Shown here in pieces: positions 46,643-55,821 of a stretch of 64,000 nt of DNA. The stretch covers positions 109,472 through 173,471 of the forward strand of contig NZ_JADMSU010000005.1 in assembly GCF_015561195.1 (NCBI RefSeq). The letters run 5' to 3'. Source of the stretch: Collinsella aerofaciens (GTDB lineage Bacteria; Actinomycetota; Coriobacteriia; Coriobacteriales; Coriobacteriaceae). Positions within the stretch are counted from its first letter, which is position 1. The number at the start of each line of letters is the position of its first letter. The translations under genes and the position numbers were made by a program. Below the pieces are notes generated by a model. The model did not search any database. It worked only from the letters and a program-made list of their open reading frames with translations, and was not told the origin of the DNA.

Positions 46643-48919
46643 TCAGTCATATAGGCAAACGACTTTATCCGTCAGTTTTGACCAGTCCCTCTCCTCCGCG
46701 GTCTTCAATCCCTCGTCATACAGCGTCTCCCGAAGCTCGTCATCATTAACGATACGATTGACGCAGCTCACCGCAGCTTCAATATCTCCACGGCTGTAAA
46801 GCAAGCAATTCGACCCATCACGAAGGAACTCTGCATTGCCCCCATTGGGAACAGCAACAACATACCCACCCGTCGCCATCATCTCCAACGGCGGATATGA
46901 AAAACTTTCAAGAATGCTAGTCTTTAATAGAATATGGCACTGATTATAGATGTCCGAAATTTGGTCATGCGGAACCCTGCCAAGGAAATTATCAATACGG
47001 TACCATGACTTCTTCTTACCAGTGTAATTCATATACCAGATCTCAAATCTCTCAGAGTCAAGCCTTTCAACGACTCTGAAAGCTTCATCAACGTTTTTAT
47101 ATTCCGAGCCACAATCGCCCTCAATTAAAATCCGAATTTTGGGCAGAGAGAAATCACGCTTAGAATGAGGAAACGAGGCAAGGTCAAGTCCATTCGGCAC
47201 CGACTTACAGTTTTGACCAAACCTATCCGAAAGCCATTCCTCACACCAAGGCGAAATCGTCAGATAGTCAATATCGTCATTAAGATACGTAGCATTCGCC
47301 TGGAGTCGTAGCCTATCTCCAGGAAGATAGAAATCAGTCTCCAGATTCTGAACCAAATACTTTTTCTTTCCGATACGGGGATACCGTTTAACAAAATCTA
47401 GAGTATCCCAAAGAGTCGCAACCGCAGTATCGATTGCACCCGACAACGGACATTTATCTAATTTACCGCTAGGAACTACACGATTAAGGACAGGAATACG
47501 ATGCCCAAAAACTTCAAGCCACTCTGTTGAATCATCAGTATTAAGTATTAGTACATCAACGCCAGCGTCTTGAAGAATGCACAGATGCTTAAGGGCAACT
47601 AAGACACCGCCACTAGTGTTCACACTTGGCATAACCATTCCGAGATTGGGGAATTGCTCTTTTACAATAATATCTCGAATCGTTTTTGCGGCCGAAACAG
47701 TGGTGCAATGCTCATGGCAGAATAAGTATGCAGATTCGCCGACGCTCTTCCTAAGACCAGAATCTATAATTAAACGGTCGAGAACAGCGCACCAGTCCTC
47801 ATAATCATCGCAAAGAAAACCAGTAACGCCATCCTGAATCATCTTTTTAAAGGCGCCAACATTACTTGCAACCGTGGGAACCTTAACAAGCGATGCTTCA
47901 ATCCATTTATTCTCGGACTTAGCACGATTAAAGAGAGTGTTCTCCAAAGGAGCGATATTGATATCGCAGGAGGCAATATAATTTGGAAGTCGGCGCCAAT
48001 CACAAAATGGGAATGTAACAATACGATCGGAAAATGCCATCAAATCATCGGGAACATCAAGTTCTCCACCCACCATTAAGGTGACGTTGCGATGAGTCTC
48101 CATTACCTTAGATAATGCAGGGAGCACTAAATTGAAGTCTGCATTATGGGTAATGCTTCCGCTGAAGTATCCAATTCTGATTTCCTGGGTTTTCTGTTTT
48201 TCATTCCTACGCTCAATCGCTCGCTTGTATGGAACCCTATCCTCAGGCAAGACGCTTGAGCTTTGCAAACTGGGGAGTACATCTCGACGATAGATAGCAA
48301 TATTCGAATAATCAATCATCGATTCGGATGCTGCATTTCTATTTATATAAACCCTGGGAACATATTTTTTTAATTCGTCCGCCATTCCCTCGGTAGTAGT
48401 GATAGCGCAATCACAAAGCTTCAGCGTTTCACCCATTCGTCTAACGCCATCGTCATAGCAAGACTTATCATGTGCAGCCATTGCTTTAACGAACGGAATA
48501 GAATCGGTATAAGCAGTGTCGATAACCAAATCATCGATGTCATAAATCACACGCTTATTGAGTTTTTTTGCCTGAATAATTAAAGATTCAACTTCATCAC
48601 TCAGGGGGCAACGGAAAATAATGAAAGTTCGCGCATGCCTAAGAATATCTTTTTTCATCTCCCAAGCATTAACCTTTTGAACCGTTAAGCCAGCAGCCTC
48701 AAGTTCCTCAATCTGATGATCGACACGGTACCTAATAGGATGCGGAACGGAATAATCACATCCATTAATGAAAATGACGTCAAAAAAAGAATTGTCTTGG
48801 CGAGAGCTGAAATCAAGTCGAGGCCTATGAATTGAGAGCACATGAGAGACCTTCTTGGGGACGTTATAAAATCCCTCTTCTTTAACGGTATAACCAATGC
48901 CCTCAAGAAGGTTCAACAT
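46643..48919 (-). CDS. Two-domain glycosyltransferase, C-terminal WsaF-like rhamnosyltransferase
   Basis: 758 residues, with two GT-B parts in one chain. Residues 45-410 resemble GT4 transferases: FIIFRCPLSDEVESLIIQAK, VIYDIDDLVIDTAYT, EIRIGYFSGSITHNADFNL and ENKWIEASLVKVPTVASNVGAFKKMIQDGVTGFL. Residues 420-758 resemble WsaF-type rhamnosyltransferases: LGMVMPSVNTSGGVLVALKHL, YLVQNLETDFYLPGD, CKSVPNGLDL and SFSYPPLEMMATGGYVVAVPNGGNAEFLRDG. Being next to rmlA, a rhamnose donor is plausible. AT-richer than rmlA. Soluble, likely membrane-associated. Confidence 0.82.
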   Translation of the reverse strand: MLNLLEGIGYTVKEEGFYNVPKKVSHVLSIHRPRLDFSSRQDNSFFDVIFINGCDYSVPHPIRYRVDHQIEELEAAGLTVQKVNAWEMKKDILRHARTFIIFRCPLSDEVESLIIQAKKLNKRVIYDIDDLVIDTAYTDSIPFVKAMAAHDKSCYDDGVRRMGETLKLCDCAITTTEGMADELKKYVPRVYINRNAASESMIDYSNIAIYRRDVLPSLQSSSVLPEDRVPYKRAIERRNEKQKTQEIRIGYFSGSITHNADFNLVLPALSKVMETHRNVTLMVGGELDVPDDLMAFSDRIVTFPFCDWRRLPNYIASCDINIAPLENTLFNRAKSENKWIEASLVKVPTVASNVGAFKKMIQDGVTGFLCDDYEDWCAVLDRLIIDSGLRKSVGESAYLFCHEHCTTVSAAKTIRDIIVKEQFPNLGMVMPSVNTSGGVLVALKHLCILQDAGVDVLILNTDDSTEWLEVFGHRIPVLNRVVPSGKLDKCPLSGAIDTAVATLWDTLDFVKRYPRIGKKKYLVQNLETDFYLPGDRLRLQANATYLNDDIDYLTISPWCEEWLSDRFGQNCKSVPNGLDLASFPHSKRDFSLPKIRILIEGDCGSEYKNVDEAFRVVERLDSERFEIWYMNYTGKKKSWYRIDNFLGRVPHDQISDIYNQCHILLKTSILESFSYPPLEMMATGGYVVAVPNGGNAEFLRDGSNCLLYSRGDIEAAVSCVNRIVNDDELRETLYDEGLKTAEERDWSKLTDKVVCLYD

Positions 48920-48932
48920 GAAACACTAACTC

Positions 48933-50411
48933 CTAAAACGCAGAAAGAATTGAAATAAAGTCAACAAATAGAATAGTACTCATTATCAATGAAGAACCAA
49001 GCAAGACATGTCCTTCAGAACTTGATTTTATCGGTCGCAAGATATTCAACAGAACCGGAAGGACCAGTGGGAATAAATATCGTCCTTGGACCCCCATGAT
49101 AATATCTTCACGCTTATCAACAGTAAGAGTCCAGTTCCTCATCGTCATAACAATCAGGAAGAAATTGACGAATACAACAGCAATCATTACAAAGCGATCC
49201 GTACTGCAGAATAATTTTTTATTATTCTCATCGTTATAAAACAGAACAACGGACTGAAGAATGATGTAAAGCCAAAAACAAAATGGCCAAACATTAATCG
49301 AAAGAGCGCCAAGATTGTAACCTGCATAGGATTGAAACCAGAATGGCCCCATCTCCCAAATAGACTTAATAAAGACCTTTGCGCAATGCAGCGGCGCTCG
49401 CATCAAATCAAAAGAATCTGGCATGAAACTACCATGATAAAGAGACACGAACGCACAGCTCGCAACAAAAGCTATCGCAAAGAAGGAAAAGATGAACTTT
49501 ATATAGCTGTCTGTTCCTTTAAGTTTTTTCCAGTGAATAAGATTCAAGAGTACCAACGGGAAAAACATTATCTTTGAAAGAAGCAGTAAAACGGATAGCA
49601 GTATTAACGCCAGCAGAGATCGATATGAGTACAACGAGTCCGCATAAATCTTAACAACTACAGCAACGTACAAAATGGCAACAATGTTTGCGACAGAATC
49701 AGCCGAAACAGACGCTTCCTGCTGCAATAAAATGGGATTTAGTAAAAAAATCAAAACAGCATTTTTACCAACTGGCATCAGTTTGATTATCCAATAAGCC
49801 GCGAAGCAATATATTAATCCAGCGCACACGCGCGAAACTGAAAGGGCCACAAAGGCATTGAAACCCGTTTGCTGCGCAAATCCTAGAATTACTCCCGGAA
49901 TTAAATAAAGATGAGGGTAATAGCTCCCCAAATACGTATGGCACACAAAGACGCTAGACCAATCGGTAGGCTGAGTCATTGCATTAAAATAATCTGCGTA
50001 CGATGAAGGAAACTGACCCAATTGGAAGCAAGAGACAACATCAAAGCCATTGCCGTTACGAGACAATAAGGCGGCCGCCTGCCAAATATGAGAAGCCTCG
50101 TCTGGAACATTAGCGGGCAGCATGAAAAGGCCAAAAGCAGTTACAGCGGGCACACCAATCACCACAAAGCAAATTGCGGGATTGTGCTGCTCTTTAATTA
50201 ATAATAGGACACCAACGAACAAGCAGGCGATTAAGGGCAGAGCCGAGAGCCATAGCCCAGGCAATCCGATAGCGCTGGCTTTAAAGGCGCAATAGTAGAA
50301 AAATCCCAAGCAAAGAGAGAGTGCAGCTATAAGTGGATAAACGATAAACGTCAGAGCTTTTCGATAACTATCAGATAGTTTCAGATGACCAGTAAAGGTA
50401 TCTAGATTCAT
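48933..50411 (-). CDS. DUF2142-family membrane protein
   Basis: 492 residues with about 12 membrane segments. Features of DUF2142 are PANVPDEASHIWQAAALL in an early outer loop, SVSADSVANIVAILYVAV in the middle, and EDIIMGVQGRYLFPLVLPVLLNIL near the end. DUF2142 proteins are thought to be GT-C-type glycosyltransferases or polymerases of surface glycans (family-level inference). It precedes the two-domain glycosyltransferase by 13 bases, so they share a transcript. Confidence 0.82.
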   Translation of the reverse strand: MNLDTFTGHLKLSDSYRKALTFIVYPLIAALSLCLGFFYYCAFKASAIGLPGLWLSALPLIACLFVGVLLLIKEQHNPAICFVVIGVPAVTAFGLFMLPANVPDEASHIWQAAALLSRNGNGFDVVSCFQLGQFPSSYADYFNAMTQPTDWSSVFVCHTYLGSYYPHLYLIPGVILGFAQQTGFNAFVALSVSRVCAGLIYCFAAYWIIKLMPVGKNAVLIFLLNPILLQQEASVSADSVANIVAILYVAVVVKIYADSLYSYRSLLALILLSVLLLLSKIMFFPLVLLNLIHWKKLKGTDSYIKFIFSFFAIAFVASCAFVSLYHGSFMPDSFDLMRAPLHCAKVFIKSIWEMGPFWFQSYAGYNLGALSINVWPFCFWLYIILQSVVLFYNDENNKKLFCSTDRFVMIAVVFVNFFLIVMTMRNWTLTVDKREDIIMGVQGRYLFPLVLPVLLNILRPIKSSSEGHVLLGSSLIMSTILFVDFISILSAF

Positions 50412-50466
50412 AACTCTACAACTCCGTCTCGATAAATGTTCAACTTACGCCGGCATTGTTGCAGCG

Positions 50467-51261
50467 TCATAAAGAATTGCTTCTCATGCTAAGCGAATAC
50501 AGGCTACAGACTATTGGAGCAAACCACTTGGGCCAGAATTTTTGAAGCATAGTTTCATCCTCCGACCTCCTTGTATCATCTTTAATCAACGCCGTAGTCT
50601 CAGAGCCTTCATGAATTCGATGAAACATTAAAACCTCGGGAGAATAAACGAAAGATCCGTCGATTTTCGAGAATCTTTCCCATGCCTCCCAGTCCAAGTC
50701 ACATTTCATGTCTGTCATAAATAACGGTGTCTGTAAGATGCTTAGATTAAATGTCACAGAAGGACAGCAGATGGCGGAACCGAACCTCAGGATATCCCTT
50801 TTATCCTTAACCGATGAAAGAGCGCCGTGGCGAGCAAACTTACGAAGTAAAATTCTCTTAATTTTCAGAATAAGGAGGTTTTCTTCATATACGCCATTTC
50901 TTATCTCACCATAATTAGAAAAGAAGATTAAAGGTCGATCCGCTTCTTTCATAGCCCGCAGCATAGTTTCCGTATAACTAGAGCTATAGATATCATCCTG
51001 ATGAGCTATAGTCACAAGCTTTGTATTTGAATTCGCAATAGCACAATTCCAGTCATGAGATATGCTAGGCGACCCCTCGTTAACAATTACCGGAATCGAA
51101 TAATTAGACGCTATACGATCAATATAGGAATTAGGAGTTGACGTCGATATAAGGATATTACTTCGGGTGCTTTGGTTCACTAAAGAATCTAAACAGTCAG
51201 ACAAGTACGGAGACTCGCCGTATGCGCACAATACAAATGTATGATCTTTTGCCAAGCACAT
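50467..51261 (-). CDS. Family 2 glycosyltransferase
   Basis: 264 residues from ATG 51261, seven bases after GGGAG. GT-A fold beginning HTFVLCAYGESPYLSDCLDSLVNQS, then VIVNEGSPSISHDWNCAIANS and LVTIAHQDDIYSSSYTETML, with the paired Asp of the metal site. The C-terminal DLDWEAWERFSKIDGSF is typical of family 2 enzymes. It starts five bases past the DUF2304 gene's stop, so translation is coupled. The acceptor sugar is unknown. Confidence 0.85.
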   Translation of the reverse strand: MCLAKDHTFVLCAYGESPYLSDCLDSLVNQSTRSNILISTSTPNSYIDRIASNYSIPVIVNEGSPSISHDWNCAIANSNTKLVTIAHQDDIYSSSYTETMLRAMKEADRPLIFFSNYGEIRNGVYEENLLILKIKRILLRKFARHGALSSVKDKRDILRFGSAICCPSVTFNLSILQTPLFMTDMKCDLDWEAWERFSKIDGSFVYSPEVLMFHRIHEGSETTALIKDDTRRSEDETMLQKFWPKWFAPIVCSLYSLSMRSNSL

Positions 51262-51265
51262 GGCA

Positions 51266-51616
51266 TTACTCCCTGTTTTTTGATTCAAGCTCTTTTTCAA
51301 GCAATGCAATTCGTTGAGTTAAGTTAGCAATTGCAGAAGATTGTTTACTTGACAGACATGCCATAGAAAGAACAATGCATATCAAAAATAAAAACCCTAA
51401 GACAAAAACAAAATTGGCTGGAGTCTGAAAACCAAATAAACTTGAAATGAAGTAAAGAGGTTGCGGAAAGAGGCCGCATACCAACAAAACCAATGCAAGA
51501 ACAATCCAAAGAAGTGAATACTTGAGCTGAAGGCTATCCTTTAATACAAGACGCAGCACAAAACAAAGCAAAACTAAACAAGCAGTAATGACACCAAACT
51601 GTAAGGAAATATGCAT
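51266..51616 (-). CDS. DUF2304 small membrane protein
   Basis: 116 residues, three membrane helices (FGVITACLVLLCFVLRLVL, YSLLWIVLALVLLVCGLF, FVFVLGFLFLICIVLSMA) and a short helical, charged tail (NLTQRIALLEKELESK). The LQLKYSLLWIV segment is the DUF2304 hallmark. Such genes nearly always sit beside a family 2 glycosyltransferase in actinobacterial glycan loci, as here, and may anchor or help flip its product (inference). Confidence 0.85.
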   Translation of the reverse strand: MHISLQFGVITACLVLLCFVLRLVLKDSLQLKYSLLWIVLALVLLVCGLFPQPLYFISSLFGFQTPANFVFVLGFLFLICIVLSMACLSSKQSSAIANLTQRIALLEKELESKNRE

Positions 51617-51627
51617 AACAACCCGTC

Positions 51628-52323
51628 CTAATTCGAGAATGAAGAGATGATAATCGCCAAAGTAACCTTTATCATGTAATAAATGCTACTAAAACCAGAA
51701 ATTGACGACTTTCCCCCCTGTCGTTCTTTCATTACGACAGGCACTTCTGTAACGCGAAGGCCCTTAACCATAGCCGCAACAGCAGAATCCGGCTCCGGAT
51801 AGTCTACGGGATATTTTTTACAGAACAGATCTATGGCCTTAGATCCACATGCGCGAAAACCAGAAGTGGGGTCGCTAACACGAACGTGAGTTGTAAGATG
51901 AATTACCGCAGAGAGCCATCTAATTCCAAGACGCCTCAAGAAGGTTGACTTGAAGCCTTCAGATTCCTCAAGAAATCGCGATCCGATAACTAAATCAGAC
52001 CCATTATTTATTTCATCAAGCAAGCGCGATATGTAATGGGCGTCATGCTGCCCATCACCATCAACTTGGATGTCTACATCATAGCCAAAGCGTTTGGCAT
52101 ATTTGTGTCCGGCTTGAACCGCGCCTCCAATGCCAAGATTCTGCGGTAAATCCAGGACATTAACCCCCGCATCGCGACAAACACGCAAAGTGTCATCAGT
52201 GGAGCCATCGTTAATAACTACATAATCGTATCCAGCTTCCTCCACAGAAGAAACCGTATCTAAAATGTTCGCCTCTTCATTAAAAGCTGGGATGATAACC
52301 AGCGCTCTTAATTCATGCATCAT
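51628..52323 (-). CDS. Family 2 glycosyltransferase (dolichyl-phosphate-sugar synthase-like)
   Basis: 231 residues. RALVIIPAFNEEANILDTVSSV, YVVINDGSTDDTLRVC, LGIGGAVQAGHKYA and VDIQVDGDGQHDAHYI are the DPMS-like GT2 motifs; RVSDPTSGFRACGSKAIDLF and RQGGKSSISGF complete the family pattern. It lacks C-terminal membrane helices apart from a weak one (YYMIKVTLAIIISSF). It is followed by its DUF2304 partner at 11 bases. It probably attaches a sugar to polyprenyl phosphate. Confidence 0.9.
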   Translation of the reverse strand: MMHELRALVIIPAFNEEANILDTVSSVEEAGYDYVVINDGSTDDTLRVCRDAGVNVLDLPQNLGIGGAVQAGHKYAKRFGYDVDIQVDGDGQHDAHYISRLLDEINNGSDLVIGSRFLEESEGFKSTFLRRLGIRWLSAVIHLTTHVRVSDPTSGFRACGSKAIDLFCKKYPVDYPEPDSAVAAMVKGLRVTEVPVVMKERQGGKSSISGFSSIYYMIKVTLAIIISSFSN

Positions 52324-52400
52324 CTGAATCCTCAGTACAGAATATCAATCAAACAGCCCAAGTCGAACTGAAAAACCCTATCGAAACAAGGAGAGCGAAT

Positions 52401-53681
52401 TTACAGTTCGGATGTGACAGATTGCTTCGCCTTCCGATTTAATAGGTTAATTATACAAAGGAAGGAAAATAATAATCCAAAACCGTATGCCACCAAGATA
52501 ATGATATTGATGACATTTGCATCAGAAGCAAATACCGGATTCACAAAACAATAACGAGAAAGAAACACGGCCAACGCTAACGAAGCGGCACCAGAAATCG
52601 TGCCAATAATCGGTTTCCCAAATGCAATAAAGACATCAATAGTGAAAAAGTTCAAACCAGTGAATGCGGTAGCAACGAGTGCCAACGGAAGATAATCTGA
52701 GTGAAGGCCAACTTCTTTGCCATAAATAGCAGTAAGCACAGGTTCGCCTATGAAAGCACTAGCCATGGCACACATCGCCGTCAAAACGAATACGGAAACG
52801 AGCATCTTAATAAATACTAAGCGTAATCGGTGAGTTTCGTTTTCTCGCCACATTGCCGAAATAGGTCCAAGCAGGGGGGCATATAGATAAGATACGAGAG
52901 CCTGAATTACGGCAGTCGGAGTGGCAACGGCGGCATAAAAACCCAACGCCTCATTTCCATAGGAAAGGCCATAGAACTGTCTTGTTACGCTAACAACAGC
53001 CGTGCACGCAAGAGATGCAACAAAACCGGGAAAGCAGATACGCGACAATTTGATAAGGGAAGTAAAATCAAAATCAGGTATAACGGCACAAAACCGTTTT
53101 GTCATTCTAAAATCATATGTAAGCACAACAGCTATGGTAACAAAAGCCATTGAAGCAACGGCTATTACCAAGTTATCAAATAGCAACAAGCACAACGAAA
53201 AGGAGACTAGAACTCCTACGCCACGAACTATTTGAGAGATAGCCGCAATGTCCAATCTGTTGTTTACCTGATCCACACCGTGAAGAACATCGACAAATGA
53301 ATCACCAGCTTTAAATAGGCAATAAACAGCAACAACTGCCCAATCGTTGAATGCAACAGAGACTAAACAATAGAAGAAGCAAATTACACAGGCAAGTATT
53401 GTTGCAACGATTCTATGAGCGATAAAATTCCCAGTCGTAAAATCAGAATAGCTCTCAGAAACCTGAACGGGGCGCGCTCTAAGCAAAACAATGGTCGCAA
53501 AAATATTACCAACAGACATAGCCACAGCAAGGCTACCAGACATGCTAATGTCGGAACCAAGTGTCACCACAAGAACAGTAATCAGCCAGTTGCAAATCAA
53601 ATACGCCATCGAGCCGACGCTGTTCCAAACAAGACTCTGCTCAACAGAGAGTTCTTTCGTTTTTCTATTAGACACAATCAC
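52401..53681 (-). CDS. Polysaccharide flippase (Wzx-like, MOP superfamily)
   Basis: 426 residues with about 12 membrane helices, starting VEQSLVWNSVGSMAYLICNWLITVLVVTLGS, a typical Wzx N-terminus. SLIKLSRICFPGFVASLACTAVVSVTRQFYGLSYGNEALGFYAAVATP matches the central part of polysaccharide transporters. It would flip a lipid-linked repeat unit across the membrane. This gives the locus two export routes, this flippase and the Wzm/Wzt ABC system. Confidence 0.85.
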   Translation of the reverse strand: MIVSNRKTKELSVEQSLVWNSVGSMAYLICNWLITVLVVTLGSDISMSGSLAVAMSVGNIFATIVLLRARPVQVSESYSDFTTGNFIAHRIVATILACVICFFYCLVSVAFNDWAVVAVYCLFKAGDSFVDVLHGVDQVNNRLDIAAISQIVRGVGVLVSFSLCLLLFDNLVIAVASMAFVTIAVVLTYDFRMTKRFCAVIPDFDFTSLIKLSRICFPGFVASLACTAVVSVTRQFYGLSYGNEALGFYAAVATPTAVIQALVSYLYAPLLGPISAMWRENETHRLRLVFIKMLVSVFVLTAMCAMASAFIGEPVLTAIYGKEVGLHSDYLPLALVATAFTGLNFFTIDVFIAFGKPIIGTISGAASLALAVFLSRYCFVNPVFASDANVINIIILVAYGFGLLFSFLCIINLLNRKAKQSVTSEL

Positions 53682-53696
53682 TCCAGCAGTGGATCA

Positions 53697-54623
53697 TCAG
53701 GCCTTGTTGAATAAAAACAAAACGCGAAGAAGTAAATCAGAAATCAAAGTAGGTCGCAGACGCTTTGGGAAAAATGCTTTCCTAAGTCTTGAAATAATCC
53801 CATCATCATTGGTGAAAATATCAAGCTCATGTTTCTGCTCAAAACTAAGCTCATCATAAAACACCGCAGAAAAATGGCTTAACTTTTTACTCTCATCTTT
53901 CGATCTATCACCAAATAGCTCGTCCTTAAAATAGGTCTTTAAAAGATCAAAATAACGATTATCTCCAGACGTGACCGCAGAGGAATGACGAACATGTGAA
54001 GCCGTACAGACGGAATCAAACAATACCTTTCCAAATGCCGAAGCACACCGAATCAGCCAGCGATCATGCATTTCATTCCCTGGATCTACCTCAAGAATAA
54101 AGGCCCTGCAGGCAAGGCGATTAAATACTATCGTGAAGCCTAGTCCGGGAGTATAAAACAAGGTGTTATGAAAAGAGAGGTACTTGTCCTGCGGAGCCGA
54201 CTCGCGTATCGTCTCGCCATCTTCGTTTACATATGAAAAGGAAGAAAAGTAGACAGTCGGCACCTTGTCTCCACTATTTTCAATTGCCCTGACTGCCCGT
54301 TCAATTTTATCGGTCTTCCAAATATCATCCTGATCGGCAAATGCATAGTAGTCATATTCGGGAACCCGTTTGATAATTTCATAAAAACTATTTGGGCACC
54401 CAAGATTACCGATTGAATCTTGAATTAAATGAATGCTGGAGTTTGACCGACAGTACCATTGTGCAATTTCAACAGTTTCATCCGTTGAACCATCATCACG
54501 AATATAGACGGAGCAATTAGGCCAAGTTTGCTCCAAGATACTATCAAGCTGTTTGGCCAAATACTTTCCGCCGTTATATGTGGGTAAAACAATGCAAACA
54601 GACTTGTCTTTGATTTTATCCAT
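53697..54623 (-). CDS. Family 2 glycosyltransferase (rhamnosyl-type)
   Basis: 308 residues from ATG 54623. GT-A motifs: VCIVLPTYNGGKYLAKQLDSILEQTWPNC, YIRDDGSTDETVEIAQWY, YDYYAFADQDDIWKTDKIERA and GLGFTIVFNRLACRAFI. The pattern resembles RgpB- and WbbL-like rhamnosyl transferases, which fits the rml genes, but specificity cannot be read. The ribosome site (AGGA) is only two bases before this ATG; a GTG at 54650 adds nine codons and overlaps the upstream gene, so the start is uncertain. Confidence 0.85.
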   Translation of the reverse strand: MDKIKDKSVCIVLPTYNGGKYLAKQLDSILEQTWPNCSVYIRDDGSTDETVEIAQWYCRSNSSIHLIQDSIGNLGCPNSFYEIIKRVPEYDYYAFADQDDIWKTDKIERAVRAIENSGDKVPTVYFSSFSYVNEDGETIRESAPQDKYLSFHNTLFYTPGLGFTIVFNRLACRAFILEVDPGNEMHDRWLIRCASAFGKVLFDSVCTASHVRHSSAVTSGDNRYFDLLKTYFKDELFGDRSKDESKKLSHFSAVFYDELSFEQKHELDIFTNDDGIISRLRKAFFPKRLRPTLISDLLLRVLFLFNKA

Positions 54624-54627
54624 AATC

Positions 54628-55605
54628 CTATTTATTTCTTTGCGAGGCACGATATTTAAGAAATGCGGGAATCAACCCGCTGATCACTTTATAACGAAGC
54701 TGAGGAAAAGGCCTGGTTAGGAAATTAAAAGTCCGCCAAGCAAGAAAATAAGCGCCCCAACCATCTTCATCTTTCGCGTCCTTCCAGAACGTTTCTGATA
54801 AATAAAAGTGATACTCATTATTGAAGCGATGAGTATTCCCCCGCCGCCATGGCCTCTCTTCGCCGAGATAATGGACAACGATGGGCTTCGATCTTGCGGT
54901 ATTAAAACTGTTTTCATCCGAAAAGCCCGGCATTAACGAGTTTAAGAATATAAACGGATAGTAGTCAAAGATATTGGAATAATTGAACGCAGGGGATAAA
55001 CTGCAAATCTTATCTTTAAGTACTGCATTTAGAGCATCTTGATCATTCGCAAACAAGCGTCCTGAGCGGCGCTCGCAATAATCCAATAATTGATCTTCGC
55101 AACAAGTTGATCTCCATTGCTTTAAATCAACGAGCAACACGCCAGCATTGTGGTACAGACAGCCATTTAAGTCTAAATCATTAAGTCGAGATGGGCCGAC
55201 CGTTGGCTCGGGAACCATTCCAACCACGCAACCCTTAAGATCTTGATTCCAAAGAAGAGCAATATCCCCAAGAACAATCGTATCGCCATCGAGGTAAATA
55301 ACTCTTTCGATCTCATTAGGTAGAAAATGTGCCATCAAAAGCCTAGCAAGAACTATTTCATTCCATCCCGATGTATCAAAATCAAACCCGAGAGCATCTT
55401 TGAAGTTCGAAATATCATAAAATACAAGGTTTTGGTTGTATTCGGTCACCATCTCCTGGAGCAAACGCTGGTTATCCTCTGTAATGCCATTAGAGAAGAC
55501 ATGAAAAGTAATGTCTTGAATACCGGAATGATTTGAAACAACCGAGCAAATATTGGCGGCCAACTGTGGGACAAAATTGTTATCAACCGTATAAAGCAAA
55601 TTCAT
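54628..55605 (-). CDS. Family 8 glycosyltransferase
   Basis: 325 residues from ATG 55605. MNLLYTVDNNFVPQLAANICSV opens like GT8 galactosyl/glucosyl transferases; RVIYLDGDTIVLGDIALLWN carries the DxD metal motif, followed by LYHNAGVLLVDLKQW, FANDQDALNAVL and VVHYLGEERPW. These cover the canonical GT8 blocks. A TTG three codons earlier lies closer to AAGGTG and could be the true start. It is the first gene of the run toward rmlA, after the ChW gene. Confidence 0.9.
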   Translation of the reverse strand: MNLLYTVDNNFVPQLAANICSVVSNHSGIQDITFHVFSNGITEDNQRLLQEMVTEYNQNLVFYDISNFKDALGFDFDTSGWNEIVLARLLMAHFLPNEIERVIYLDGDTIVLGDIALLWNQDLKGCVVGMVPEPTVGPSRLNDLDLNGCLYHNAGVLLVDLKQWRSTCCEDQLLDYCERRSGRLFANDQDALNAVLKDKICSLSPAFNYSNIFDYYPFIFLNSLMPGFSDENSFNTARSKPIVVHYLGEERPWRRGNTHRFNNEYHFYLSETFWKDAKDEDGWGAYFLAWRTFNFLTRPFPQLRYKVISGLIPAFLKYRASQRNK

Positions 55606-55741
55606 GATTACCAAACTTCACCTTAATTCACCCAATAGAAATTAATGATGACGACTTAATGAAAGAGGCCGAAACGAAATCCTTACACAAAGGATAAAGT
55701 CTAGCACGGTTTGTCTCTTTCAAATAACTTGCAACTAAGGA

Positions 55742-55779
55742 GGGTGAATTGAGGGGACTACAACCCCATCAATTCACCC
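55742..55779. repeat. Stem-loop after the first ChW gene
   Basis: GGGTGAATTGA (55742-55752) pairs with TCAATTCACCC (55769-55779); a further GGGG/CCCC follows inside with one bulge. No T-run on either strand. It lies in the 200-base gap between the ChW gene and the GT8 gene and may be its transcript end. Confidence 0.55.
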
Positions 55780-55821
55780 CCACTTCATTAGCGTTGGTAT
55801 ATAGGCAAATTGGATCTATAT

